Under the pieces are notes generated by a model, which searched no databases, was not told where the DNA came from, and was given only the letters and a program-made list of their open reading frames with translations. 64,000 nucleotides of DNA, from positions 1 through 64,000 of the forward strand of contig NZ_AUDY01000013.1 of assembly GCF_000425705.1 (NCBI RefSeq). Reading direction: 5' to 3'. Source of the stretch: Halobacillus kuroshimensis DSM 18393. GTDB taxonomy: Bacteria; Bacillota; Bacilli; Bacillales; Halobacillaceae. The translations under genes and the position numbers were made by a program. Below, piece after piece: positions 32,043-40,796 of the stretch. Positions within the stretch are counted from its first letter, which is position 1, and each line of letters begins with the position of its first letter.

Positions 32043-32717
32043 TTACTGCTCCTCTTCCCTTTCATCCATTTCATCCATGTACTTATCATAATGCTCATTT
32101 CTTTGGAAGGAGACACCATCCGCTCCCGTATAGCCGTTCATATCCGTCGAAACAAACGACTCGAATTCTTCTGCATAGCCGACACCGTCCTGATTGTCCA
32201 TAAGGGATGAATCATCATAGGTCATGCTGCTTTGATTGAAGGAAGCCACCTGCTCATAAGCATTCTGTTCATTATATTCAGGATCATCCGAGTCTCTTCC
32301 GTAGTCATTCTCAAGATGAGTCAACACGTCCTGTTCGACCGGAGGGTCAGAGGGAACCTCCTCATTCGGTGATGCATCCGCAACGGTCCGTGCTGTCGGG
32401 AGAGCTTCCAGTCGCTCCGCAGGAATCTGCTGCCCCGTTACTTCACAAATGCCGTACGTCCCGTCTTTTATCTGCTGAAGCGAATATTCAATGTCCTGTA
32501 ATTCTTCTTTAAAATGAGCAAGCAGGGCCATATCCTTTTCCCTTTCATACAACTCTGTCCCTGAATCCGCGGGATGATTGTCGTACTGTGACAATTCACC
32601 CGAGGCCATATCACTCGCAAATCCCCGCTTCAGGCCATACTGGTCATCATCCATCATCTGCTGTTCCAATTCCTTCTTTCGGTCTTCCAACTGCTTTTTA
32701 TATTGAATATAATCCAT
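32043..32717 (-). CDS. YteA-like DksA/TraR family protein lacking zinc ligands
   Basis: 224 residues: a coiled-coil N-terminus (QYKKQLEDRKKELEQQMM), then the DksA/TraR finger region GTYGICEVTGQQIPAERLEALPTA (about 88-111). The usual C-x2-C pair is reduced to one Cys (CEVTG) and no second pair follows, so zinc cannot bind as in classical DksA. The C-terminal half is acidic and Gln/Asp-rich. Similar YteA/YocK-type proteins occur in Bacillaceae, some sporulation-linked. Function unknown. GGAG precedes ATG by 9 nt. Confidence 0.8.
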   Translation of the reverse strand: MDYIQYKKQLEDRKKELEQQMMDDDQYGLKRGFASDMASGELSQYDNHPADSGTELYEREKDMALLAHFKEELQDIEYSLQQIKDGTYGICEVTGQQIPAERLEALPTARTVADASPNEEVPSDPPVEQDVLTHLENDYGRDSDDPEYNEQNAYEQVASFNQSSMTYDDSSLMDNQDGVGYAEEFESFVSTDMNGYTGADGVSFQRNEHYDKYMDEMDEREEEQ

Positions 32718-32779
32718 GTCATTCCACTCCTGATTGATAGTCCCTGTTAGTTTGACACTCCCTTCTTTTCCTATACAAA

Positions 32780-33208
32780 AAGGGAGTGCTCTAATAAGAG
32801 CACTCCCTCAGCTAGAAACCCTTTTTCTAGTGACTCCAAAGGAGCGGGCACCAATACTTGATCATGGATAGGATCTTTCCCACGCAAGCGGCAGTAACGC
32901 AGCCTGTACTGTTCTTTTGAAATGGCGAAGGAGCTATATGCTCATCTTTCTCATTTATCATAGCGTAAAGCTGTTTTCCCACAGGCATCGGCACGTGGAG
33001 CGTTCGGTGGTGACGCCTGCGGGAACAGCGCGGGCCTCAGCTAACTTGGTCCAATGGTTTTCTTGACCAAGTTGCTGAGGCCGTGCCCGCGGCAAGCATC
33101 CGCCGATAAGCGGAACGTGCCTTCTCAACACGACATACGGACAACTCTAACTGGATAGGACGAGATTTTTCTACAGACTAAGGGAGTGCTCTAATAAGAG
33201 CACTCCCT
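32780..33208 (+). mobile_element. Copy F of the dispersed repeat, long form, with exact hairpin duplication
   Basis: An identical 29-bp segment, a terminator hairpin GGGAGTGCTC-N6-GAGCACTCCC, flanks the element (32780-32808 and 33180-33208). The left copy keeps the A-run on its left (CAAAAA) and the right copy the T-run on its right, as if one bidirectional terminator had been copied and pushed apart. The 371 bp between them carry a left arm homologous to copy E, the palindromic core (32988-33121) and the right end TTTTTCTACAG. No intact ORF. Confidence 0.9.
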
Positions 33209-33217
33209 TTTTTCTTG

Positions 33218-34354
33218 TTATTTTCTTAAGGCTTGGAGGAAATCTTCCTTCAAATCTTCAATATCTTCCAACCCGATGGACACGCGGACAAGACCCTCCG
33301 TAATGCCAAGCTCTGCCCGGCGGTCTTCAGGGATGGACGCGTGAGTCATTTGGGCAGGTACAGAAATGAGACTTTCCACAGCTCCAAGACTTTCCGCCAG
33401 CGTAAAATAGTTCACATGGCGGAGCACCTTGTCGGCTTTTTCAGCGGTGCCGACGTCAAAACTGATCATACCACCGTTTCCGCCTGCCTGTTTCGTGTGT
33501 ACATCATGACCATTATGCGAAGGAAGCCCTGGGTAGTAAATGTCCGTGACTTCCGGAAGTTCCTGAAGAAACTCGACAAACTGCCGGGTATTCTCTTCAA
33601 TTTCCTCCATGCGGATACCGAGGGTTTTGATTCCTCTCATTAACAGCCAGGAATCTTGAGGTCCGAGGATTCCACCTGAAGAATTCAACACAAAATGAAC
33701 GTCTTCTGCCAGCTGTTCGGAATTTACTACGACAAGCCCGGCGACGACATCGCTATGGCCGCCCAGATATTTCGTCGCGCTGTGCAGGACGATATCCGCG
33801 CCGTGCTCCAGTGGATTCTGCCAGTATGGTGTACTGAAGGTATTATCCACGATGAACGTTAAGTCATGCTTTTTCGCAAGCTCTGCCGTTTGATTAAGGT
33901 CGGTAATTTTCAGCAGTGGATTGGTCGGCGTTTCGACGTAGACCGCTTTCGTACGATCCGTGACTGCCGCTTCGATATTCGCCGTATCACTCGTGTCCAC
34001 AAAACTCGCTTCCAGGCCGAAGCGGTTGATCACTTTGGACACGAGACGGTACGTACCGCCGTACACATCGTCGGTAAAAATGATGTGATCTCCGTGATTG
34101 AAAGTCATCAGGACCGCCGTAATAGCAGCCATCCCAGAACCGAAGGCAAAACCGCGGTGCCCGCCTTCCAGATCTTTAATCAGTTCTTCCAAGGCAAAAC
34201 GGGTCGGGTTGCCTGTCCGCGAATATTCATACCCGCGGTGCTGCCCCACGCCATCCTGAGCATACGTGCTGACCTGGTAAATCGGCACACTGACCGCTCC
34301 TGTTTTTTCATCTCCTGTAATACCACCGTGAATCAACTGCGTTTTTTTCCTCAT
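33218..34354 (-). CDS. mccB: Cystathionine gamma-lyase / homocysteine gamma-lyase
   Basis: 378 residues, Cys/Met metabolism PLP enzyme: YEYSRTGNPTRFALE at the N-terminus, AFGSGMAAI, and the PLP lysine in SATKYLGGHSDVVAG (about residue 195). In B. subtilis MccB (YrhB) cleaves cystathionine to cysteine in the reverse transsulfuration pathway. It lies 4 bp after mccA and is the last gene of the operon; the bidirectional terminator follows. Confidence 0.93.
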   Translation of the reverse strand: MRKKTQLIHGGITGDEKTGAVSVPIYQVSTYAQDGVGQHRGYEYSRTGNPTRFALEELIKDLEGGHRGFAFGSGMAAITAVLMTFNHGDHIIFTDDVYGGTYRLVSKVINRFGLEASFVDTSDTANIEAAVTDRTKAVYVETPTNPLLKITDLNQTAELAKKHDLTFIVDNTFSTPYWQNPLEHGADIVLHSATKYLGGHSDVVAGLVVVNSEQLAEDVHFVLNSSGGILGPQDSWLLMRGIKTLGIRMEEIEENTRQFVEFLQELPEVTDIYYPGLPSHNGHDVHTKQAGGNGGMISFDVGTAEKADKVLRHVNYFTLAESLGAVESLISVPAQMTHASIPEDRRAELGITEGLVRVSIGLEDIEDLKEDFLQALRK

Positions 34355-34358
34355 GCTT

Positions 34359-35276
34359 TCACTCCTCGTAAATTCCTTGGCTTAAATACCGTTCACTGCT
34401 GTCGGGAAAAATAGTTACAATCCGGGTCCCGGGTTCTGCCTGCTCCGCTTCCCGGAGGGCGGCCTCAAACACTGCACCGGAAGAACTCGCTACAAGCAGC
34501 CCCTCATTGAGAGCCAGCTCTTTCACACGGGCAAAGGCATCTTCATCTGCAATCGTGTGAATGGCATCAAAATAGTCTGTATCCATATAAAAAGGTAGAA
34601 ATTCCATACCGATACCTTCCGTACGATGAGACCCCGCTTCTCCACCATTCAGGATCGATCCTTCCGGTTCAACGATGACCGTCTTGACAGCAGGGTTCTG
34701 TTCTTTCAAGTATCGTGCTGTCCCCATAAAGGTCCCTCCTGTACCGGCTCCTGCCACGAAAACATCGACGTCACCATCAAGATCAGCATAAATTTCCGGA
34801 CCAATGGATTCATAATAAGCATCCGGGTTTGCCTGATTGTTAAACTGCTGAGGACTGAAGGCGTCCGGAATCTGTTCACACAGCTCCTGCGCTTTATCAA
34901 TCGCGCCTCGCATTCCCTGGTCCGTCGGCGTGTTAATCACTTCTGCTCCAAGGGCCCTCATCAGCGTCTGTTTTTCAACACTGAATTTTTCGGGTGTCAC
35001 GAAAATCACCCGGAACCCTTTTCCAATAGCAGCAAGAGCGACACCGATCCCTGTATTGCCTGCGGTCGGTTCTACAATCGTCCCGCCAGGCTTCAGAAGA
35101 TTACGTGTTAAAGCATCCTCAATCAGTTTTAAACCCAGGCGGTCTTTGATACTACCGCCTGGGTTCATGAATTCAAGCTTGGCAAATATACGGGCTTGAT
35201 TCGGGATCGCTGAATGAGTGAGTTCAATCATAGGTGTCTGCCCAATCAAAGATTGGATATTCTTCACGTACCCCAT
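34359..35276 (-). CDS. mccA: Cystathionine beta-synthase (O-acetylserine-dependent)
   Basis: 305 residues, PLP fold type II: PLP lysine in GGSIKDRLGL (about 43), phosphate loop EPTAGNTGIG, and AGAGTGGTFMGTARYL. In this operon setting it matches MccA (YrhA), which joins homocysteine to O-acetylserine to form cystathionine. Sequence alone would also fit a cysteine synthase; the neighbours favour MccA. Confidence 0.9.
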   Translation of the reverse strand: MGYVKNIQSLIGQTPMIELTHSAIPNQARIFAKLEFMNPGGSIKDRLGLKLIEDALTRNLLKPGGTIVEPTAGNTGIGVALAAIGKGFRVIFVTPEKFSVEKQTLMRALGAEVINTPTDQGMRGAIDKAQELCEQIPDAFSPQQFNNQANPDAYYESIGPEIYADLDGDVDVFVAGAGTGGTFMGTARYLKEQNPAVKTVIVEPEGSILNGGEAGSHRTEGIGMEFLPFYMDTDYFDAIHTIADEDAFARVKELALNEGLLVASSSGAVFEAALREAEQAEPGTRIVTIFPDSSERYLSQGIYEE

Positions 35277-35297
35277 CGCATTCTCATCTCCCGTTTT

Positions 35298-35753
35298 TTA
35301 AAAAACTTCCGTCCATTCGTCACGCTTGTTCAGCAGCTCGCGGGCAAGCTCCTGAGCACCTTCCAGGCTGTGGCTGGCTGCAAAACCGCACTGCACTTCG
35401 TTGCAGGCCGGTACTTCTTCTGCTTCCAATACATCCTGAAGCGTTTTTTCGATCACATTCAGAATATTTTCGTAGCTGTCATCATTCAGTACTGCAATAT
35501 AAAAACCTGTCTGGCATCCCATCGGTCCAATATCGACGATACGCTCATGATGGTTTCGGCTGTTTTCTGCCATCAGATGTTCAAGAGAATGAAGCGCAGG
35601 CATATTCATGTGTTCCTGGTTCGGCTGCTTGATACGCAGATCATATTTATAGATCTTATCTCCCTTTTCCCCTTCGGTCACACCAACAAGACGTACATAA
35701 GGCGCTTTGACTTTCGTATGGTCAAGGTTAAAGCTTTCTACGTTCATAGGCAT
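35298..35753 (-). CDS. luxS: S-ribosylhomocysteine lyase LuxS
   Basis: 151 residues with the iron/zinc ligands of Lux[10 protein letters not shown] (His-x-x-Glu-His) and Cys in [10 protein letters not shown], plus [13 protein letters not shown]. It splits S-ribosylhomocysteine into homocysteine and the AI-2 precursor DPD. ATG at 35753 lies 5 nt after the yrrT stop with its Shine-Dalgarno GGAG inside that gene. B. subtilis has mtnN in this operon and luxS elsewhere. If mtnN is present in this genome it must be elsewhere. Confidence 0.95.
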   Translation of the reverse strand: MPMNVESFNLDHTKVKAPYVRLVGVTEGEKGDKIYKYDLRIKQPNQEHMNMPALHSLEHLMAENSRNHHERIVDIGPMGCQTGFYIAVLNDDSYENILNVIEKTLQDVLEAEEVPACNEVQCGFAASHSLEGAQELARELLNKRDEWTEVF

Positions 35754-35757
35754 AAGA

Positions 35758-36399
35758 TCATTCTCCTTTTTCCGCCTGGATAAGCCAGGCATATTTGTTA
35801 ATTTGTTCAAACGATACCTCAAATCCTGCTTCGACAAACATTTCTTTTATCTCTTCTAGATAGGGGTAGTATTCTTCCTGCAGATCTTGAGCTAAATTTA
35901 AAAATCCTGCCTGCTCGGCTTCTTTGATCAACATGCTCTTATGATCTTTATCCTTAAACAGGGTATCAATAAATATCACCTGGCCATCTTCTTCGAGACG
36001 CTGATGAAAGTCGACAATGGCCGCTTTCTTCTCTGAACTAGTCAGGTGATGAAAAGCAAACGAGCTGACAATGGAACGGATTGGCGACTGAAGCATAGGG
36101 TATTCAAGGAAATTCCCTTCGTATATTGCTGCTTCAGGACATTTCACTTTGGCAATTCTCCGCATTTCCGAAGAAGGCTCAACGCCCAGGACCACTTTGT
36201 TCTGATCGACCATTTTTCTTGTAAGGTTGGCCGTTCCTACTCCGAACTCCAATACGGGAGATAATGAGAGCTTGGCTAAACGCTCCAGCATTTCCTCATA
36301 ACCGTCGAAGACTTCTCTATATTCTGGATCTTTTCCTGCTACTGTATCATCATATGAACTCGCCCATTGGTTAAATAGGTCGACGAATTCCATTCCCAT
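35758..36399 (-). CDS. yrrT: SAM-dependent methyltransferase YrrT
   Basis: 213 residues, class I methyltransferase: [15 protein letters not shown] (motif I, about 43-57), [10 protein letters not shown] (post I) and SSFAFHHLT (motif IV). It matches YrrT, the first gene of the B. subtilis methionine-to-cysteine operon. Its substrate is not known; it may feed S-adenosylhomocysteine into the pathway. ATG 36399 follows GGGAGAG by 8 nt. Confidence 0.88.
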   Translation of the reverse strand: MGMEFVDLFNQWASSYDDTVAGKDPEYREVFDGYEEMLERLAKLSLSPVLEFGVGTANLTRKMVDQNKVVLGVEPSSEMRRIAKVKCPEAAIYEGNFLEYPMLQSPIRSIVSSFAFHHLTSSEKKAAIVDFHQRLEEDGQVIFIDTLFKDKDHKSMLIKEAEQAGFLNLAQDLQEEYYPYLEEIKEMFVEAGFEVSFEQINKYAWLIQAEKGE

Positions 36400-36423
36400 C
36401 GCTTCATCTCTCCCCATAATTTA

Positions 36424-36450
36424 TAATCCCAATGCGTTTACTCGGAATTA
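36424..36450. promoter_or_regulatory. Possible CymR box upstream of yrrT
   Basis: A 27-bp dyad TAATCCC-N13-GGAATTA lies 25 bp before the yrrT start. CymR represses the homologous operon in B. subtilis through a dyad of this size with TAAT..CC arms. I judged the match by eye. Confidence 0.45.
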
Positions 36451-36595
36451 CATTAATAATGTATCATATTTCTGAAGATTCTACAACGGTATAGGTCTAT
36501 GACCCATTTTTTAGCAGCTGCTTATCCATCCACCGGTTTACTTCACCCACAGAAGTGCCACTGTTCCTGAAAAAATGAAGGAAGGATGGCATGAA

Positions 36596-36628
36596 AAAAG
36601 CGAAGGATGCCTTTCAGCATCCTTCGCT
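36596..36628 (-). terminator. Terminator of the DEAD-box helicase
   Basis: AGCGAAGGATGC/GCATCCTTCGCT perfect stem, T-run on the minus strand, starting at the stop codon. Confidence 0.92.
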
Positions 36629-37768
36629 CTATTCTTTTTCTCTTTTGCCTGGGGAAAGTGTATCGAGTGTACGGCGTTCGAGTTTTTGTTTGGTTTGTTT
36701 TTCTATAATGCTCAGCATCTGCTTATCCTTCGGCGAGGCGAAGGTGATGGCGAGCCCTTTGCCGCCCGCTCTTCCCGTACGGCCGATGCGGTGGATGTAG
36801 CTGTCCGCATCCTGGGGAATGTCGTAGTTGAAGACATGAGTGACTCCTTCTACATCCAACCCCCGGGCTGCTACATCGGTAGCCACTAAATATTGGATAT
36901 CCGCTTCACGGAACCTTTTCATGACTTTCTGCCGTTTGGCCTGGGTAAGATCACCATGAAGTTCGTCGCTGAGGAATCCTTTGGCGAGGAGCGCATCATT
37001 CAACTTCTTCGCCCGGCGTTTGGTCCGGCAGAAGATGACAGCTAAAAATGGCCGATGCTCGTGCATAATTGTCATCAACGCATCCTGTTTGGCTCTGTCT
37101 GTCGTTTGATACAGCAGCTGTTTAATGTGGCCGATTGTTTCTTTCTCGGGCTTCACATGAATGGTTCTGGGCTCGCGGAGCATTTCCCGTCCGAGTTTTT
37201 TCACCGAAGACGGCAGTGTAGCAGAAAACAGCATGGACTGCCTATCCGGATTCGTTTGATCAAGGATGTCCATCACATCTGGATAAAAGCCGGCTTCCAG
37301 CATTTGATCCGCTTCATCAATGACAAGGTACTCAACCTGGGTAAGGTCGACGGTTTCCCGGCGCAGATGATCAAGCAGCCGACCAGGAGTCGCTACAATA
37401 ATATGAACCGTCCCTTCCAGCTTATGCAGCTGTTTGATCGTATCCTGCCCGCCATAAACCGGCAGAACATGAATCTCCTCCGGGGCAAGGCGCTTCGTCT
37501 CCTCCGTAATCTGCAGTGCCAATTCCCTTGTCGGTGATATGATGAGCGCCTGCACGTGAGGCTTGGATGGATCGATTTTTTCTAATATCGGTACAGCAAA
37601 AGCAAACGTTTTTCCCGTGCCTGTCTGTGCCTGTCCCATGACATCCTGTCCGTCCATGATTACAGGGACCGCCTGCTCCTGAATAGGAGTGGGTACGGTA
37701 ATTCCCTGTTTCTTCAATCGATCAATCATTTCCCGGGACATACCCAGTTGTTCAAAAGTTTTTTTCAC
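36629..37768 (-). CDS. DEAD-box RNA helicase, short form
   Basis: 379 residues with the full motif set: Q motif (TPIQEQAVP), I AQTGTGKT, Ia [43 protein letters not shown]. There is almost nothing after the helicase core, unlike CshA or DbpA with long C-terminal RNA-binding domains, so it is a minimal helicase, perhaps for ribosome assembly or cold adaptation. GTG start 6 nt after AAGGA. Confidence 0.92.
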   Translation of the reverse strand: MKKTFEQLGMSREMIDRLKKQGITVPTPIQEQAVPVIMDGQDVMGQAQTGTGKTFAFAVPILEKIDPSKPHVQALIISPTRELALQITEETKRLAPEEIHVLPVYGGQDTIKQLHKLEGTVHIIVATPGRLLDHLRRETVDLTQVEYLVIDEADQMLEAGFYPDVMDILDQTNPDRQSMLFSATLPSSVKKLGREMLREPRTIHVKPEKETIGHIKQLLYQTTDRAKQDALMTIMHEHRPFLAVIFCRTKRRAKKLNDALLAKGFLSDELHGDLTQAKRQKVMKRFREADIQYLVATDVAARGLDVEGVTHVFNYDIPQDADSYIHRIGRTGRAGGKGLAITFASPKDKQMLSIIEKQTKQKLERRTLDTLSPGKREKE

Positions 37769-37990
37769 TACTTATCCTTCTTCCTTCAATAAGATCTTCC
37801 TGTATACATACCTTCCCGTAGTATACCTGAAAATACACCGTTCCACCTCCTTCTTCATGAAAAACTATAAAAATTCTGTGCTCATTCGACAGGGCAGACT
37901 TTTGATTCATTCTTTCCCAAAAAAGATTAAGCGCTCTCATTTGTGGTAAGAGACATACAGAAACGAAATTCCTATCAAGGAGGAGAAATA

Positions 37991-38653
37991 ATGGCTCAGT
38001 TTGATACAGAAGTTTCTCAAGTCACAATGCCGAGAATCGGGGACCGTGCTCCTTATTTTGAAGCACCCACCAACCACGGAAATATCAGCCTGAAGGATTA
38101 TAAAGGAAAATGGCTCGTGCTGTTTTCCCATCCTTCCGATTTCACGCCGGTCTGTACGACAGAGTTTGTCGGCTTTCAGGAGATTTATCCTGAACTTCAT
38201 CAACTTAACACCGAGCTGCTTGGCTTAAGCGTTGATTCCGTAAACTCCCACATTGCCTGGATCCGCAGCATTGAAGAAAATTTCAACACGTCCATCGAAT
38301 TTCCCGTCATTGCCGATCTGGATAAGGAAGTCTCAATGAAATACGGCATGATTATGCCTGGAGAAAGTCAGGTAGAGACGAGCCGGGCTGTCTTTGTTAT
38401 TGATGATCAGCAGAAGATTCGCTCGATCATCTATTATCCACTTACGACAGGACGGAATATGCAGGAAATTCTACGTCTCGTCAAAGCTTTACAGACGACC
38501 GATGAGCACGGGGTCTCCACCCCTGCGAACTGGCAGGAAGGAGACAAGGCCGTCGTTTCTCCACCAAAATCCCAGGAGGAAGCCGCCAAACGTTCTGAAC
38601 AGGAGGATATTGATTATATCGACTGGTACATTTCCAAAAAAGACATTACGTAA
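37991..38653 (+). CDS. Peroxiredoxin (AhpC/TSA, 1-Cys/Prx6-like)
   Basis: 220 residues: peroxidatic Cys in FTPVCTTEFVGF (about 52), the Arg-containing SRAVFVID segment, and the longer C-terminal arm (TGRNMQEILRLVKALQT) of the Prx6-like group, with no second Cys near the C-terminus. It reduces peroxides. AAGGAGGAG before ATG. No clear PerR box upstream. Confidence 0.9.
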   Translation: MAQFDTEVSQVTMPRIGDRAPYFEAPTNHGNISLKDYKGKWLVLFSHPSDFTPVCTTEFVGFQEIYPELHQLNTELLGLSVDSVNSHIAWIRSIEENFNTSIEFPVIADLDKEVSMKYGMIMPGESQVETSRAVFVIDDQQKIRSIIYYPLTTGRNMQEILRLVKALQTTDEHGVSTPANWQEGDKAVVSPPKSQEEAAKRSEQEDIDYIDWYISKKDIT

Positions 38654-38660
38654 GGATCGA

Positions 38661-38690
38661 GCTGCCCACGCCGGGCAGTTTTTTTCTTGA
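38661..38690 (+). terminator. Terminator of the peroxiredoxin gene
   Basis: CTGCCC/GGGCAG stem followed by seven T. Confidence 0.9.
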
Positions 38691-38711
38691 GAGCGTCCTT
38701 TTTCATGCCGG

Positions 38712-38738
38712 ACGGGGACAATCCATATACATAGAATA
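38712..38738 (+). promoter_or_regulatory. Possible sigma-K promoter
   Basis: AC (38712-38713), a 16-bp spacer and CATAGAATA (38730-38738) fit the sigma-K pattern AC-N16/17-CATAnnnTA, 24 bp before the M14 peptidase start. Confidence 0.5.
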
Positions 38739-38762
38739 AAGATGTATCGGTAAGGGGGAATT

Positions 38763-39953
38763 GTGTTGGACGTACAAGTAAGAAAAGGGGATTCGCTCTG
38801 GTACTATGCCGGACTTTTCAATCTTCCCCTCCCACTGCTCATGGATTCCAATCCCGGCCTCGCGCCTGAAGCTCTTCAGATTGGTCAGACCATCAAAATT
38901 CCCGGCTGGCGTACTTCTACGTATACGATAGCGCAGGGGGACACGTTGTGGAAGCTGGCCGGTGAACACCGTCTCTCATTAGATGCACTGTTTCTTTTAA
39001 ACCCGGACGCAGATCCCGAAGCGCTCCAGATCGGCGGCTCCCTGCTCATCCCGGCACGTGTATCGATCCGGATTGTTAATGGAAACCGCCCCTACACGTC
39101 TGCTGTATTATCAGAGGACCTTCGTGCCCTGTTTGACCTTTATCCGTTCATACAACGGTCCGGCATCGGACAGTCGGTCATGGGAAAAGAGCTTCAGGAA
39201 CTGCGGATCGGCCGAGGGAACGAGTACGTGCACTGGAACGGATCCTTTCATGCCAATGAGTGGATTACAACCGGAGTCATCATGCAGTTTCTGAATGATT
39301 ATTTACTTGCGCTCACCAACAAAGAACCGATCCGCGGCATGGATGTCCAGCCATTTTACAACCGGATTACCCTGTCTATCGTACCGATGGTGGATCCGGA
39401 TGGCGTAGATCTTGTCCTGAACGGTCCTCCTGAAGGAGAGTTTGGAGAAGCAGCGCTTGCTATTAATGAAGGAAGCCGGGACTTTTCCGGATGGAAAGCG
39501 AATATCCGTGGTGTGGATTTGAATAATCAATTCCCCGCCAAATGGGAAGTTGAAGCAGAGCGTAAACCTGAAGAACCTGCGTTCAGGGATTTTCCAGGCT
39601 ATCAACCTTTAAGTGAACCGGAGGCTGTGGCAATGGCGGAGCTTGCCAGGCAGAGAAAGTTTTCTAAAATGCTTGCTTTTCATACGCAGGGAGAGGTCAT
39701 TTACTGGGGATATGAAGGGCTTGAACCTCCTCGGTCCATGTCCATAGTTAAAGAATTCAGCCGGGTGAGCGGCTATGAACCGATTCGTTTCGTGGACAGT
39801 TATGCCGGCTACAAAGACTGGTTCATCCAGGATTTCCGCCAGCCGGGATTCACCGTGGAACTCGGTCAGGGGGTCAATCCGCTCCCTCTCGAGCAATTTG
39901 ATGAAATCTATCAGGAAACCATCGGTATTTTCCTTGCCAGTCTCTATATGTAA
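38763..39953 (+). CDS. LysM x2 + M14 gamma-D-glutamyl-diaminoacid endopeptidase
   Basis: 396 residues: two N-terminal LysM repeats (about 4-48 and 53-96) and an M14 zinc carboxypeptidase domain (about 105-396) with zinc ligands in GSFHANEW (His, Glu) and the His of LAFHTQG, and catalytic Glu in GFTVELGQG. The architecture equals endopeptidase I of Lysinibacillus sphaericus, a sporulation enzyme that cleaves the gamma-D-Glu-Dap bond in spore peptidoglycan. No signal peptide, as for mother-cell enzymes. GTG start after GGGGG; a sigma-K-like promoter precedes it. Confidence 0.88.
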   Translation: MLDVQVRKGDSLWYYAGLFNLPLPLLMDSNPGLAPEALQIGQTIKIPGWRTSTYTIAQGDTLWKLAGEHRLSLDALFLLNPDADPEALQIGGSLLIPARVSIRIVNGNRPYTSAVLSEDLRALFDLYPFIQRSGIGQSVMGKELQELRIGRGNEYVHWNGSFHANEWITTGVIMQFLNDYLLALTNKEPIRGMDVQPFYNRITLSIVPMVDPDGVDLVLNGPPEGEFGEAALAINEGSRDFSGWKANIRGVDLNNQFPAKWEVEAERKPEEPAFRDFPGYQPLSEPEAVAMAELARQRKFSKMLAFHTQGEVIYWGYEGLEPPRSMSIVKEFSRVSGYEPIRFVDSYAGYKDWFIQDFRQPGFTVELGQGVNPLPLEQFDEIYQETIGIFLASLYM

Positions 39954-39954
39954 A

Positions 39955-39988
39955 AATCCCGTGCGGGGAAAGCCCCGCATGGGATTTA
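39955..39988 (+). terminator. Terminator of the M14 gene
   Basis: ATCCCGTGCGGGG/CCCCGCATGGGAT stem with short T-run; on the other strand it overlaps the stop of the next gene. Confidence 0.8.
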
Positions 39989-40333
39989 TTGATCATCCAG
40001 TTCGTTTCGATCCATATGTCCATCATGATCTTTAATCACCGCAACCGCCCGTTCATACTCTTCTTCCTTCACGGAAAAATGGAGCACATGAGTCAAATGC
40101 CTTTTATCGGATAAGGCTTCCTCACGGTCGTGCTTTGGAGTGATGACCTCTGTAAAATTAAATGTCCCGCCGCCCGTATTGGCAGAGCCCGCTACAGGAA
40201 CGACCGGTGTCAAGTCCGCATCTTCCGGGATGGCCTCCACCATTTCCTGTTGAATGGACAACGACTGCAGATCGGCTTTAGCGCTTTCGGCATCATTTTC
40301 TGTCTGGAAATAGGCTTGAACAGTTTTAGGCAT
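39986..40333 (-). CDS. Conserved hypothetical, YflT/stress-protein-like small protein
   Basis: 115 residues starting MPKTVQAYFQTENDAESAK: an N-terminal segment predicted as a ferredoxin-like strand-helix (a heavy-metal-like or general-stress fold), a Gly/Thr-rich middle (AGSANTGGGTFNFTEV) and an acidic C-terminus with HVLHFSVKEEEYERA. Similar short proteins in Bacillales are annotated as general-stress or hypothetical. No function assigned. Confidence 0.65.
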   Translation of the reverse strand: MPKTVQAYFQTENDAESAKADLQSLSIQQEMVEAIPEDADLTPVVPVAGSANTGGGTFNFTEVITPKHDREEALSDKRHLTHVLHFSVKEEEYERAVAVIKDHDGHMDRNELDDQ

Positions 40334-40410
40334 TGTTTTCTTCCTTTCTCAATAGAGTTGGTATGAGTATAGTATCCTTAAGGAAACCCTTTCAAACCTC
40401 CATACAAAAA

Positions 40411-40588
40411 GAGCACCTGTCATCTCGACAAGCGGCCCTATGTCGTTGTGAATGGTCACGAGCCGTTTATCGGTGGATGCTTGCCGCGGGCACGGCTTCA
40501 GCTAACTTGGTCAAAAAGATCACTTGACCAAGTGGATCTTCAGCCCGTGCTGTTCCCGCAGGCGTCACCACCAAACACTCTTCGTAAC
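40411..40588 (-). repeat. Copy G of the dispersed repeat (inverted orientation)
   Basis: The core lies on the minus strand (40455-40588): right arm TTATCGGTGGATGCTTGCCG first, inner stem CTTGGTCAAA...TTGACCAAG, then GTGCTGTTCCCGCAGGCGTC. GAGCACCT at 40411 repeats the first half of the argH terminator hairpin at 40769, a possible decayed flank duplication. The rest of the gap to argH (40589-40768) has one hairpin (40667-40704) and no ORF. Confidence 0.85.
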
Positions 40589-40666
40589 CTGATCGAATGA
40601 TGAACAGAAAACCCTCTATACATCATGCATCATCACAGGAGAAAAAAACTGGAGCCCTGAAGTCCA

Positions 40667-40704
40667 TCAAAAAAGGCTGCCGAAAAAGTCTTCGACAGCT
40701 TTTT
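40667..40704 (-). terminator. Terminator-like hairpin downstream of argH
   Basis: AAAGGCTG(C)CGAA/TTCG(A)CAGCTTT stem with A and T runs on both sides. Confidence 0.7.
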
Positions 40705-40768
40705 TCAATAGGATTCAAAAATGTGCACAAGTACAACACTTTGAAAACAAAAATGTTCTCTACGGGCT

Positions 40769-40796
40769 GAGCACCTCTTACTCGTAGAGGTGCTCT
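40769..40796 (-). terminator. Terminator overlapping the argH stop
   Basis: GAGCACCTCT/AGAGGTGCTC stem; the first arm encodes the last codons of argH. The following T-run on the minus strand is poor, so the hairpin at 40667 may complete termination. Confidence 0.7.

Noticed and set aside
33181-33208. Treating each flanking hairpin as the element's own fixed end
   Set aside because: The hairpin sequence is the same on both sides of a copy but different between copies E, F and H, which points to target sequence instead.
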